A stretch of DNA of 6,757 nt, taken from CAYQQU01 sp964419545 (GTDB taxonomy: Bacteria; Bacteroidota; Bacteroidia; Chitinophagales; Saprospiraceae). Positions 1 to 5,649 of the stretch are shown here, in pieces; position 1 is the stretch's first letter; each line of letters begins with the position of its first letter. The position numbers were made by a program, and so were the translations under genes. The stretch lies in NCBI GenBank assembly GCA_964419545.1, contig CAYQQU010000137.1, positions 1 to 6,757 on the forward strand, in the 5' to 3' direction. The notes beneath the pieces are model-generated. The model was not told the DNA's origin, made no database searches, and was given only the letters and a program-made list of their open reading frames with translations.

Positions 1-34
1 CCAAAATCTGAGTTTTTCGCTTCAAAAGCACTAC

Positions 35-97
35 CTCCAAACAAGCTCTAAGAGCAGGTTTGGAGCGGGTTCGTTATGCAAGCTCCAAACATGCTCT
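35..97. repeat. Three-copy palindromic intergenic repeat
   Basis: A 15-nt unit occurs three times: CTCCAAACaaGCTCT at 35-49, its inverted form AGAGCagGTTTGGAG at 51-65, and CTCCAAACatGCTCT at 83-97. Only the two central bases vary. The middle copy can pair with the left one (1-nt loop, so the tip would open) or with the right one (stem extended by one pair, 66 with 82, and a 15-nt loop), but not with both. It lies just downstream of the LytTR gene on that gene's reading strand, so it could act as a transcript-end structure. No T run follows on either strand, so a simple intrinsic terminator is not supported. A dispersed repeat family is equally possible. Confidence 0.7.
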
Positions 98-127
98 AAC
101 CCAGCCGTTCGAAAAAACGATTCCGGG

Positions 128-526
128 TCAGCCGAAATAGCGGGCCACTGCAGCCAGAAACCCTGCGCGGCGGCCCACCGATACGCTGAGGCGCCGGCCG
201 TCGTCGAGCACCACCTCACCGCCTTTGCCCCGGATGTAGCGGGAAAGGTAGGTCAGGTTAATGGCGTGGGAGCGGTGGATGCGTACGAAGGGGCCGAAGC
301 GGCCGAGCTGCTTTTCGATCTCGCGGAGCGTTTTGCAGACCATCACCCGGCGGCCGTCGCTGAAATGGATCGCCGTATAGTTGCTCTGCGCTTCCAGGGA
401 GACGATAGCGTGGGCCGGCTCGAAGCGGATGCCTTCCAGGGTTGAAAGGGCGATCTTGGCCGGCGGTCGGGCTCCGGGGTGGGCAGTCGGTATCGCGTCG
501 ATGATGCAGTGCGGCGCCTTCGTCAT
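128..526 (-). CDS. Stand-alone LytTR-family DNA-binding protein
   Basis: A 132-residue protein that is almost entirely one LytTR DNA-binding domain (about residues 25-132). The family signature is clear: a segment ending in N-Y-T-A-I (49-53), K-T-L-R-E-I-E (65-71), then F-V-R-I-H-R-S-H-A-I-N-L (80-91), the hallmark that precedes the DNA-contacting strands, and a final G-R-R-L-S-V-S (110-116). LytTR domains normally sit at the C-terminus of response regulators after a receiver domain. Here there are only about 24 poorly conserved residues in front, so there is no phosphoacceptor, sensor or membrane segment. It may be regulated by abundance, by a partner, or by autoregulation. The ATG start is preceded by an A-rich leader without a Shine-Dalgarno sequence, as is usual in Bacteroidota. 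It is divergent from the gene at 687, separated by 160 bp. The target genes are unknown. Confidence 0.9.
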   Translation of the reverse strand: MTKAPHCIIDAIPTAHPGARPPAKIALSTLEGIRFEPAHAIVSLEAQSNYTAIHFSDGRRVMVCKTLREIEKQLGRFGPFVRIHRSHAINLTYLSRYIRGKGGEVVLDDGRRLSVSVGRRAGFLAAVARYFG

Positions 527-594
527 ATTCAGTTTCCGTTTTTCTGAGGTAAATTAGGAGAACCGCACTTTTACTGCAACGCTATTTCCCCGTA

Positions 595-624
595 TTGGTC
601 AGGTTTCAGAATTTTGTATTTTGG
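595..624 (+). promoter_or_regulatory. Weak candidate promoter for the 519-residue gene
   Basis: TTG at 595-597, a 19-nt spacer, then TATTTTGG at 617-624. This approximates the Bacteroidota TTTG / TAnnTTTG promoter with one mismatch in the -7 box. It would start transcription about 60 nt before the ATG at 687. Because the intergenic region is AT-rich and the match is partial, the call is tentative. Confidence 0.25.
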
Positions 625-635
625 GCATAGCCTAA

Positions 636-653
636 ACAGCAAATTAATGCTGT
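636..653. promoter_or_regulatory. Inverted repeat in the divergent intergenic region
   Basis: ACAGCA (636-641), a 6-nt AATTAA centre, then TGCTGT (648-653) form a perfect 6+6 dyad between the divergent LytTR gene and the 519-residue gene. It lies just downstream of the candidate promoter of the right-hand gene, a place where a dimeric repressor could act. LytTR proteins usually bind direct repeats rather than dyads, so it is not an obvious LytTR site. A T-rich stretch follows at 654-664, but too far away for a good terminator. Confidence 0.3.
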
Positions 654-686
654 CTTCGTTTTTTAAGGGACGATTAATATGAGGAA

Positions 687-2246
687 ATGCCGAAAACGCC
701 TTCAAATAAGCTATTCCGACTGATCAAGTCGCTCAGCGGCCCGGAGAAGCGCTATTTCAAAGTGTTCAGCAATAGCGGAGGCCGGCGCGACAGCAAGTAC
801 CTGCGCCTCTTCGACGCCATCGACGAGCAGGAAACCTTCGACGAGGCAGCGCTCAAGGAGGCGGTCTACTGCGGCGAGCCCATCCAGAGCCGCAAATATT
901 CCGAGCTGAAAGCGTATCTCTACGACCTCATCCTCAAAAGCCTGCAAGCTTACGACGAAAAGAACGACATGGAACTGCGGCTCAAGGGCATGCTGCAAAG
1001 CGTGCGCGTGCTCTACCGCCGCGGCCTGCTGGACGATTGCCGGGCCATGCTTGACAAAGCCCGCCGCACTGCCCTGCGCTACGAGGCGTTTAACGTGCTC
1101 ATGGAGGTGCACGACTGGGAAAAGCAGATCGCCTATGCCCGAACGGATATCGGTTTTCTCGACCAGGAACTGGCGCGTATCGACGCCGAAGAGAAGCAAG
1201 TGCTGGGGCAACTGCACAACCTTACCGACTACCGCAATATCTTTCTGCAGTTGCTGGTCAGCCTCCGCAAAGACAACACCTTGCGCCAGCCGGCGGGCCG
1301 CGAACGCCTGGATGCGCACATCGATCGCGATGTTTTAAAAAGCCCCGACCGCGCACAATCGCATACCGCCCGCGTGCTTTTCCATCGCATTTTTTCGCTT
1401 TACCACTATGCCACCGGTAACCTAAACGGGTTTTACGAGACCGGCCGCGAGCTGATCGCCCTCATGGAGTCGCAGCCGCACTTTCTGGAAGAAGACGTCT
1501 CGGAATACATCTCGGCGCTCAACAACTTCATCCGCAGCTGCGGCGAGCTGCGTAAGTTCGACGAAGTAGAAGCCTACCTGGCGAAGCTGCGCCGCGTCAC
1601 CCCCCGCACGCGTGACGACGAGCTGAAGATCCACCGACAGTACTACCAGTTGATGTTCTCGCTCTGCATCGAACAGGGCAACTTCGAGGAAGGGCGCCGG
1701 GCCCTGCAGGCCCACCTCAAAGAGCGCAAACGCTTCGACCCCAGCTATTTCGAGAACTACTCCTTCTACATCGCCTACTTCTACATCGCGTTCGGCGCCG
1801 GCGAGTACGAAGACGCCCTCGCCTACCTCAACCACGCCCTCAGCTTCTCGCGCAGCGTGGAACGGCAAGACCTGCAGACCATCGCCCGCATCCTCAACCT
1901 GATCGTACATTACGAACTGGGCAATACCGTATTGCTGGAGTCGCTGCTGCGCTCCACTTACCGCTTTCTCAAAAAGCGCAACGCCTTGCACGACATCGAA
2001 CGGCGCATCCTCAACTTTATTCGGGAAGCGTTGGAAGCCCGTTCGACCACCGAGCGGCGCGCTGTTTTCCGCAGCCACAAACAGAGCATCGCCGAGCTGA
2101 AAAGCGACCCGCTCGCCCGCAAGATACTGCTGCGACAGTTCGATATCCTGGCCTGGCTGGACAGTAAAATTCAGGGAAAGACGTTTGCAGAGGTGGTTCA
2201 GGAAAACTACCGGATCAAGAACAAAGCAATGGAGCGGAAGGATTAA
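687..2246 (+). CDS. Large helical (TPR-like) protein of a Bacteroidota-type family, function unknown
   Basis: A 519-residue soluble protein without signal peptide or membrane segments. It begins with N-K-L-F-R-L-I-K-S-L-S-G-P-E-K-R-Y-F-K (residues 7-25), an opening I recognise from uncharacterised Bacteroidota proteins. The rest is predicted to be almost wholly alpha-helical and rich in Leu, Arg, Glu, Tyr and Ala. Repeated helix pairs with aromatic/Ala spacing, for example around the Y-F-Y-I-A-F-G-A-G-E-Y-E-D-A-L-A-Y-L-N-H-A-L segment (about 365-387), resemble tetratricopeptide repeats, so a protein-interaction scaffold is the best guess. No catalytic motif is visible. The start chosen is the ATG at 687. 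An out-of-frame ATG eight bases upstream opens only a 14-codon frame. The gene is monocistronic, divergent from the LytTR gene and closed by a hairpin at 2281-2313. The role is not known, and a partnership with LytTR would be guesswork. Confidence 0.85.
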   Translation: MPKTPSNKLFRLIKSLSGPEKRYFKVFSNSGGRRDSKYLRLFDAIDEQETFDEAALKEAVYCGEPIQSRKYSELKAYLYDLILKSLQAYDEKNDMELRLKGMLQSVRVLYRRGLLDDCRAMLDKARRTALRYEAFNVLMEVHDWEKQIAYARTDIGFLDQELARIDAEEKQVLGQLHNLTDYRNIFLQLLVSLRKDNTLRQPAGRERLDAHIDRDVLKSPDRAQSHTARVLFHRIFSLYHYATGNLNGFYETGRELIALMESQPHFLEEDVSEYISALNNFIRSCGELRKFDEVEAYLAKLRRVTPRTRDDELKIHRQYYQLMFSLCIEQGNFEEGRRALQAHLKERKRFDPSYFENYSFYIAYFYIAFGAGEYEDALAYLNHALSFSRSVERQDLQTIARILNLIVHYELGNTVLLESLLRSTYRFLKKRNALHDIERRILNFIREALEARSTTERRAVFRSHKQSIAELKSDPLARKILLRQFDILAWLDSKIQGKTFAEVVQENYRIKNKAMERKD

Positions 2247-2280
2247 TCCGGATTATGGGAATGGCGCTTTACGATCGAGA

Positions 2281-2313
2281 ACGTGGAAGGCGCTTCCGAA
2301 GCACCTTCCACGT
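2281..2313. terminator. Hairpin between convergent genes, probable terminator without T tract
   Basis: ACGTGGAAGG (2281-2290) pairs perfectly with CCTTCCACGT (2304-2313). Inside it GCTTC (2292-2296) pairs with GAAGC (2298-2302), giving a nearly continuous 15-bp stem broken by one C/A mismatch, with a tip that must open to a small loop. It starts 35 bp after the stop of the 519-residue gene and 31 bp before the end of the opposing small gene, as expected of a shared transcript end. Neither flank carries a T run, so termination may rely on Rho or the hairpin may protect the 3' ends. Confidence 0.5.
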
Positions 2314-2344
2314 CTGCGTTCCGTCCGCCTGTCGGGGAGGCGTC

Positions 2345-2563
2345 TCATCCCAGCGGTGCGCTGTTGATGCGGGAAATGCCCTCCGGTTCCTGGAGGTCGC
2401 CGGGCCGGCGGATGTCCACCGTTTCCCAGGTGACCCAGCCGTACGAGCCGGCGCCGGAGGTCGGGATATTTTTGTAGCCCCCTTTGGTGAGGGCCGCCTC
2501 CCGGTCGGTCAATACCGTTCCTTTTTCGCTGATTTGCTGAAGCGAGTAAAATTGCTTTGCCAT
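2345..2563 (-). CDS. Small 72-residue protein, not recognised
   Basis: The frame is open from 2635, but the ATG at 2561-2563 is preferred. The upstream 24 codons would encode a stretch overlapping a plausible promoter (2599-2629), whereas the downstream start gives a compact soluble protein beginning M-A-K-Q-F-Y-S-L-Q-Q. It contains a short helical N-terminus, then L-T-K-G-G-Y (25-30), a Gly/Ser-rich patch with two Trp (G-A-G-S-Y-G-W-V-T-W, 37-46) and a polar C-terminus rich in Pro, Glu and Arg. There is no signal peptide, membrane segment or Cys. I do not recognise the family. The double-glycine motif resembles secreted-peptide leaders superficially, but no processing or export gene is nearby. 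It is on the same strand as recX but 182 bp away, so probably transcribed alone. It could also be a chance frame in GC-rich DNA. Confidence 0.5.
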   Translation of the reverse strand: MAKQFYSLQQISEKGTVLTDREAALTKGGYKNIPTSGAGSYGWVTWETVDIRRPGDLQEPEGISRINSAPLG

Positions 2564-2598
2564 AACACCTACGTTTGTTGAGAGAAATAGAGTCAATT

Positions 2599-2629
2599 TA
2601 AAACTATAACCGTTTCCCCGCGTATTCAA
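2599..2629 (-). promoter_or_regulatory. Candidate Bacteroidota-type promoter for the small 72-residue gene
   Basis: Read on the minus strand, TTG (complement of 2627-2629), a 20-nt spacer and TAGTTTTA (complement of 2599-2606) match the Bacteroidota TTTG / TAnnTTTG pattern with one mismatch in the -7 box. Transcription would begin roughly 30 nt before the ATG at 2563, a typical leader length. It is the main argument for the downstream start of that gene. Confidence 0.4.
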
Positions 2630-2745
2630 GCCCAAAAAAAGAAAAAGTCAGCTTTCCGAAAGTTGCGAACATCCAACAGGGCGGCAAGGGAACGAGATTA
2701 AGTTAAAGATACGCCAATTTGGCGGTTCTCCGGAATTTCAATTGG

Positions 2746-3216
2746 TCATTCCCCTACCAATTCCTTTACCTTTTCCCATACCTGTTCCGGCTCGAAGCCG
2801 CGCCGGATGGCGAAAGCGGCCACGCGTTGGCGGCGGAGGAACGGGTCCTGCTCCTTTTCCTGCTCATCCTTTTTGCGAATGAGTTGTTCGAGGGCGGCCA
2901 GGTATTCACCGGGGTCAATTTCTTCCATGGCTTTGCGGATGCAGTAGTCGCCCACCTGGCGCTGCTGCAGCTCGCGCGTGATGCGCAGGCGCCCCCATTG
3001 TTTGTGGCGAAAGCGGCCGCGGGCGAACGAACGGGCGAAGCGCTCTTCGTCGAGAAACTTGTCGGTGATCAGCTCGGCGATGATCTCCTCCACCTCGTCG
3101 CCGCGGGCGCCCAGGTCGAGAAGCTTGCGGCGCACTTCCAGGTGGCAGCGATCCTGGTAGGCGCAGTAGCGTTGCAGGCGGGTGAGGAGTTCGGAGAGGG
3201 ACGGTCGCGTAGGCAA
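2746..3216 (-). CDS. recX: Regulatory protein RecX
   Basis: A 156-residue RecX, a small all-helical protein that binds the RecA filament and limits its assembly and its recombinase and coprotease activities in the cytoplasm. It shows the family's three three-helix repeats: Y-C-A-Y-Q-D-R-C-H-L-E-V-R-R-K-L (17-32) in the first; F-L-D-E-E-R-F-A-R-S-F (54-64), the RecX hallmark, followed by K-Q-W-G-R-L-R-I-T-R-E-L (72-83) in the second; and R-R-Q-R-V-A-A-F-A-I-R-R-G-F (128-141) in the third. Length is normal for the family. The start is TTG (3214-3216): an in-frame stop lies five codons upstream with no ATG or GTG between, and the next internal Met is residue 97, far inside the fold. recA is not adjacent, unlike the recA-recX operon of many Proteobacteria. 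It is divergent from mscS with a 109-bp gap. Confidence 0.95.
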   Translation of the reverse strand: MPTRPSLSELLTRLQRYCAYQDRCHLEVRRKLLDLGARGDEVEEIIAELITDKFLDEERFARSFARGRFRHKQWGRLRITRELQQRQVGDYCIRKAMEEIDPGEYLAALEQLIRKKDEQEKEQDPFLRRQRVAAFAIRRGFEPEQVWEKVKELVGE

Positions 3217-3325
3217 GTTTATGGAAATTTAATATTTAGATTTATCGAAAGAGTGTCTTTTAGGAATTAACTTCGTCGCAATACAAGCAAAACAAACCAA
3301 TTCTTTAACAAAACCCAAACTAAAA

Positions 3326-4153
3326 ATGGAGGACTTCCTCAACTTAGAAACGATCGGCGCTACGATCAGTAACCTGATAACTGAGTACGGCCTGAAGGTG
3401 ATCGGCGCCATTCTGACCCTGATCATCGGTTTCTGGATCATCGGTCGCATTACCAACGTCCTTTCCCGTGCGATGGAGAAGCGCGATTTCGACCCCACCA
3501 TCCGTCCGTTCCTGACGTCGCTAGTGAGCGTCGGTCTGAAAATCCTGCTGCTGCTCAGCGTCGCCCAGATGTTCGGGGTAGAAACCACCTCTTTCGTCGC
3601 TATCTTCGGCGCCCTGGCCTTCGCCGTCGGCCTCGCCCTGCAGGGCAACCTGGCGCACTTCGCCGCCGGCATCCTGGTGCTTATCTTCAAGCCGTTCCGC
3701 GTAGGCGACTTCATCGTCACGCAGGGTTATTCCGGCACCGTCAAAGAAATACAGATCTTCAACACCATACTGACCACTCTCGACAGCCGCATCATCATCA
3801 TCCCCAACGGGCAGATCACCAGCGGCCCGATCGAGAACCTCACCGCTTCGGTAGAGCGCAAGGTGCCCATGGTATTCGGCATCAGCTACAAAGACGATAT
3901 CGATAAGGCCCGCAAAGTCATCCAGGAAGTGGCCGACGCCTGCCCGCATATCCTACACGACAAGCCGGTGGACATCCTCATCACCGAGCTGGGCGACAGC
4001 TCCGTCAACTTCGCCGTACGCCCCTGGGCCAAGACGGAAGACTACTGGGACGTTCACTTCTACATGCACGAGCACATCAAGAAAGCATTCGACCAGAACG
4101 GCGTCAGCATTCCGTTCCCGCAGATGGATGTGCATGTGGATCAGCAAAACTGA
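3326..4153 (+). CDS. mscS: Small-conductance mechanosensitive channel, MscS family
   Basis: A 275-residue inner-membrane channel that opens under membrane tension and releases solutes on hypo-osmotic shock; known MscS channels are homoheptamers. It has three membrane helices at about 20-42, 63-84 and 88-122. The third is the pore helix, with F-A-V-G-L-A-L-Q-G-N-L (99-109). The F-K-P-F-R-V-G-D-F-I segment (121-130) opens the beta domain, and I-I-I-I-P-N-G-Q-I (156-164) is the family signature. The C-terminal alpha/beta domain ends in S-I-P-F-P-Q-M-D-V-H (261-270). The length is close to E. coli MscS (286) and there are no extra N-terminal helices, so it is the minimal type. One gate Leu of E. 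coli is Phe99 here, which is common in homologues. The ATG follows an A-rich leader without Shine-Dalgarno. Monocistronic; no clear promoter box was found. Confidence 0.95.
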   Translation: MEDFLNLETIGATISNLITEYGLKVIGAILTLIIGFWIIGRITNVLSRAMEKRDFDPTIRPFLTSLVSVGLKILLLLSVAQMFGVETTSFVAIFGALAFAVGLALQGNLAHFAAGILVLIFKPFRVGDFIVTQGYSGTVKEIQIFNTILTTLDSRIIIIPNGQITSGPIENLTASVERKVPMVFGISYKDDIDKARKVIQEVADACPHILHDKPVDILITELGDSSVNFAVRPWAKTEDYWDVHFYMHEHIKKAFDQNGVSIPFPQMDVHVDQQN

Positions 4154-4203
4154 TGGGTTTGGGGTTCGACCCTAGGATAGATCGAGCCAAGCCCGAAAAT
4201 AAA

Positions 4204-4385
4204 CCGGGATTATTCATGGGTGTTTCCTCGTGCGCAGCCCAAATGGTTGCCGGACCTGCGTTCGCGCAGGCGGCCGCCTGAGGGCAGTGAGGTATTCTCA
4301 GTTGCGGTGAATACCGCCCAAACAGCACCCGCAGGCTTGGCGGCCGGTTTGGCTTCGCAATGGAGGAACCCATGAATATTCCGGG
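4204..4385. repeat. 182-bp intergenic element with long imperfect inverted arms
   Basis: The left arm (4204-4260) and right arm (4330-4385) are inverted copies of about 56 nt. The outer 18 positions match at 16 (CCGGGATTATTCATGGGT at 4204-4221 against the complement of 4368-4385); further in, TTCCTC, TGCG, AGCC, AAA and CCTGCG recur in register with small gaps. The interior adds a CCTGCG-TTCG-CGCAGG tetraloop hairpin (4255-4270), a perfect 14-bp palindrome CAGGCGGCCGCCTG (4267-4280) and a 7-bp stem GGTATTC/GAATACC (4291-4297 with 4309-4315). A 4-bp ATAA occurs on both sides (4199-4202 and 4386-4389), possibly a target duplication. It occupies nearly all of the gap between mscS and the fasciclin gene. 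It resembles a MITE or other dispersed palindromic unit, or a structured RNA. An open frame crosses it on the minus strand, but its composition follows the palindrome. Confidence 0.65.
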
Positions 4386-4393
4386 ATAACGGT

Positions 4394-4430
4394 AAAAAAA
4401 TGAGTCATCCCTACGCGTAGGAATGACTCA
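4394..4430 (-). terminator. Intrinsic terminator of the fasciclin gene
   Basis: TGAGTCAT-c-CCTACG (4401-4415) and CGTAGG-a-ATGACTCA (4416-4430) form a 30-nt near-perfect palindrome with a single C/A mismatch. On the minus strand it is followed at once by seven T (complement of 4394-4400). It begins 26 bp after the stop codon of the fasciclin gene, which is the geometry of a strong Rho-independent terminator for that gene. In the plus direction the sequence after the stem has no T run, so it is probably one-directional. Confidence 0.9.
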
Positions 4431-4456
4431 CCACAATATTCAATATCTGAAAATTT

Positions 4457-5374
4457 TTACTGCATCGAAGGCGGCAGGATCACTTGGTCGATGACGTGCA
4501 CCACCCCGTTGGTTGCTTCAACGTCCGCGCCGATAACGGTTGCGCCGTTGATCTTTACGCCGTCGGTCAGATCTACCGTAATTTCTTCGCCCTGTGCCGT
4601 AGCCGCCTTCTGGCCGTCGGAAAGGTCGGTCGACATGACCTTGCCCGGCACCACGTGGTAGGTCAGAATGGCGGTCAGCTGATCTTTATTTTCCGGTTTC
4701 AGCAGGTTTTCCAGCGTACCTTCCGGCAGAGCTGCGAAAGCGTCGTTGGTAGGGGCAAAAACCGTAAACGGACCTTCTCCGCTCAGCGTTCCGACCAGGT
4801 CGGCGGCCTGCACGGCCTGCACCAGCGTCGACAAGTTATCCGTCGCTACAGCCAGCTCTACGATATTCTGGCCTTCCGGCTCCTGCATGGAAGGCGGCAG
4901 CAGTACCTGGTCGATGATGTGGACGACACCGTTGGCCGCCTCTACGTCCGGCGTAACCACCGTAGCGCCGTTGATCTGCACGCCGTCGAAAAGGGCGACC
5001 GCTAGGTCTTCGCCGAGCACCGTCGCTGCGGTTTGGCCGTCTTCCAGATCAGCGGCCATCACCTTTTGCGGTACGACGTGGTACTTCAGGATGTCAGCCA
5101 GCTGGGCCTTGTTTTCCGGCTTCAGCAGGTTTTCCAGCGTGCCTTCCGGCAGGGCGGCAAAAGCATCGTCGGTAGGAGCAAAAACCGTAAACGGACCTTC
5201 CCCGCTCAGCGTTTCCGCCAAATCAGCCGCCTGCACCGCCTGGGCGAGGGTCGACAGGTTTTCGGTTTTGCCGGCCAGCTCCACGATGTTGGGCTGTTGG
5301 GGGGCTTCACAGGAAAATGTCAGGAGCCCCAGCACTAAGGCGCTCATAAGCGAAGTGAAAGTGTAAAGTCTCAT
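4457..5374 (-). CDS. Lipoprotein with two tandem fasciclin (FAS1) domains
   Basis: A 305-residue envelope protein. Residues 1-21 form a lipoprotein signal peptide with lipobox L-T-F-S-C, so Cys22 is the predicted lipidated residue. The residues after it (E-A-P-Q-Q-P) lack the Lys/Asp cluster of surface-export signals, so a periplasm-facing position is as likely as surface display. Two FAS1 domains follow, 29-164 and 170-305, each with the H1 motif G-P-F-T-V-F-A-P-T-(D/N)-D-A-F, the Y-H-V-V motif (98-101 and 239-242) and the closing N-G-V-V-H-x-I-D-Q-V segment. FAS1 domains mediate adhesion or matrix interactions; the ligand here is unknown. The copies are the same length without gaps and about 78% identical by hand count, pointing to recent internal duplication. 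Closed by the terminator at 4394-4430. Confidence 0.93.
   Translation of the reverse strand: MRLYTFTSLMSALVLGLLTFSCEAPQQPNIVELAGKTENLSTLAQAVQAADLAETLSGEGPFTVFAPTDDAFAALPEGTLENLLKPENKAQLADILKYHVVPQKVMAADLEDGQTAATVLGEDLAVALFDGVQINGATVVTPDVEAANGVVHIIDQVLLPPSMQEPEGQNIVELAVATDNLSTLVQAVQAADLVGTLSGEGPFTVFAPTNDAFAALPEGTLENLLKPENKDQLTAILTYHVVPGKVMSTDLSDGQKAATAQGEEITVDLTDGVKINGATVIGADVEATNGVVHVIDQVILPPSMQ
4460..5290 (-). repeat. In-gene tandem duplication encoding the two FAS1 domains
   Basis: Two 408-bp units, 4883-5290 (first domain) and 4460-4867 (second), are offset by 423 bp and joined by a short E-P-E-G-Q linker. The DNA is still very similar: the stretch coding for T-V-F-A-P contains an identical run of slightly over 20 bases in both copies. 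This makes the gene liable to recombine to one or three domains. Confidence 0.85.
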
Positions 5375-5582
5375 GATTTTTCGATTTTTATGAGATGGAT
5401 TGTATTTGATTCAAATTCTGATGATTTGCGCATAGCTGAAGCGGAAGAGGCATACCGATGCATTGAAAAGCAGCATGTTCGAGGCAACAGTGTAACAGGA
5501 TTTTGCGCGATAGGTTTATGGAAACCAGTAAACTATTTCGGAAAAGTTTGCCGGCGCCCCTTTCTTTCTTATCTTTTGTTAA

Positions 5583-5613
5583 TTTACTTCGAGCATCCAC
5601 CCCCCTACATTTG
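5583..5613 (+). promoter_or_regulatory. Bacteroidota-type promoter of the 245-residue lipoprotein gene
   Basis: TACATTTG at 5606-5613 is a perfect match to the TAnnTTTG -7 box of Bacteroidota. Nineteen bases upstream, TTTA (5583-5586) stands in for the -33 TTTG with one mismatch. Initiation would fall near 5619, about 30 nt before the ATG at 5650. Because the box lies inside the longer open frame that begins at 5503, it supports the downstream start. Confidence 0.55.
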
Positions 5614-5649
5614 TGTCATCGATTTATTCATTCATTCTCAAAACAACCC

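Noticed and set aside
679..723. Short upstream frame starting eight bases before the 519-residue gene
   Set aside because: Only 14 codons, out of frame and overlapping the real gene. The AAGGGA before it could be a Shine-Dalgarno sequence, but Bacteroidota rarely depend on one, so a leader peptide is not supported.
711..2078. Long minus-strand open frames opposite the 519-residue gene
   Set aside because: Antisense shadows produced by GC-rich codon use; the plus-strand product has a recognisable family-type N-terminus and consistent helical character.
2712..2762. Small palindromes CGCCAATTTGGCG (2712-2724) and AATTGGT/ACCAATT (2740-2762) at the recX end
   Set aside because: Stems of 6-7 bp without a following T run on the minus strand, one of them overlapping the recX stop codon; too weak to call a terminator.
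3237..3244. TAGATTTA as a -7 box for mscS
   Set aside because: It fits TAnnTTTG with one mismatch, but no -33 element lies at the right distance and the region is AT-rich, so a chance match is likely.
4104..4373. 89-codon minus-strand open frame across the mscS end and the intergenic element
   Set aside because: It overlaps the conserved C-terminus of mscS and reads through the palindromic element, which explains its open frame. There is no recognisable domain or promoter.
5503..5649. N-terminal extension of the unknown lipoprotein by 49 codons
   Set aside because: A perfect TAnnTTTG box lies inside it, and it would bury the lipoprotein signal peptide, so the start at 5650 is preferred.
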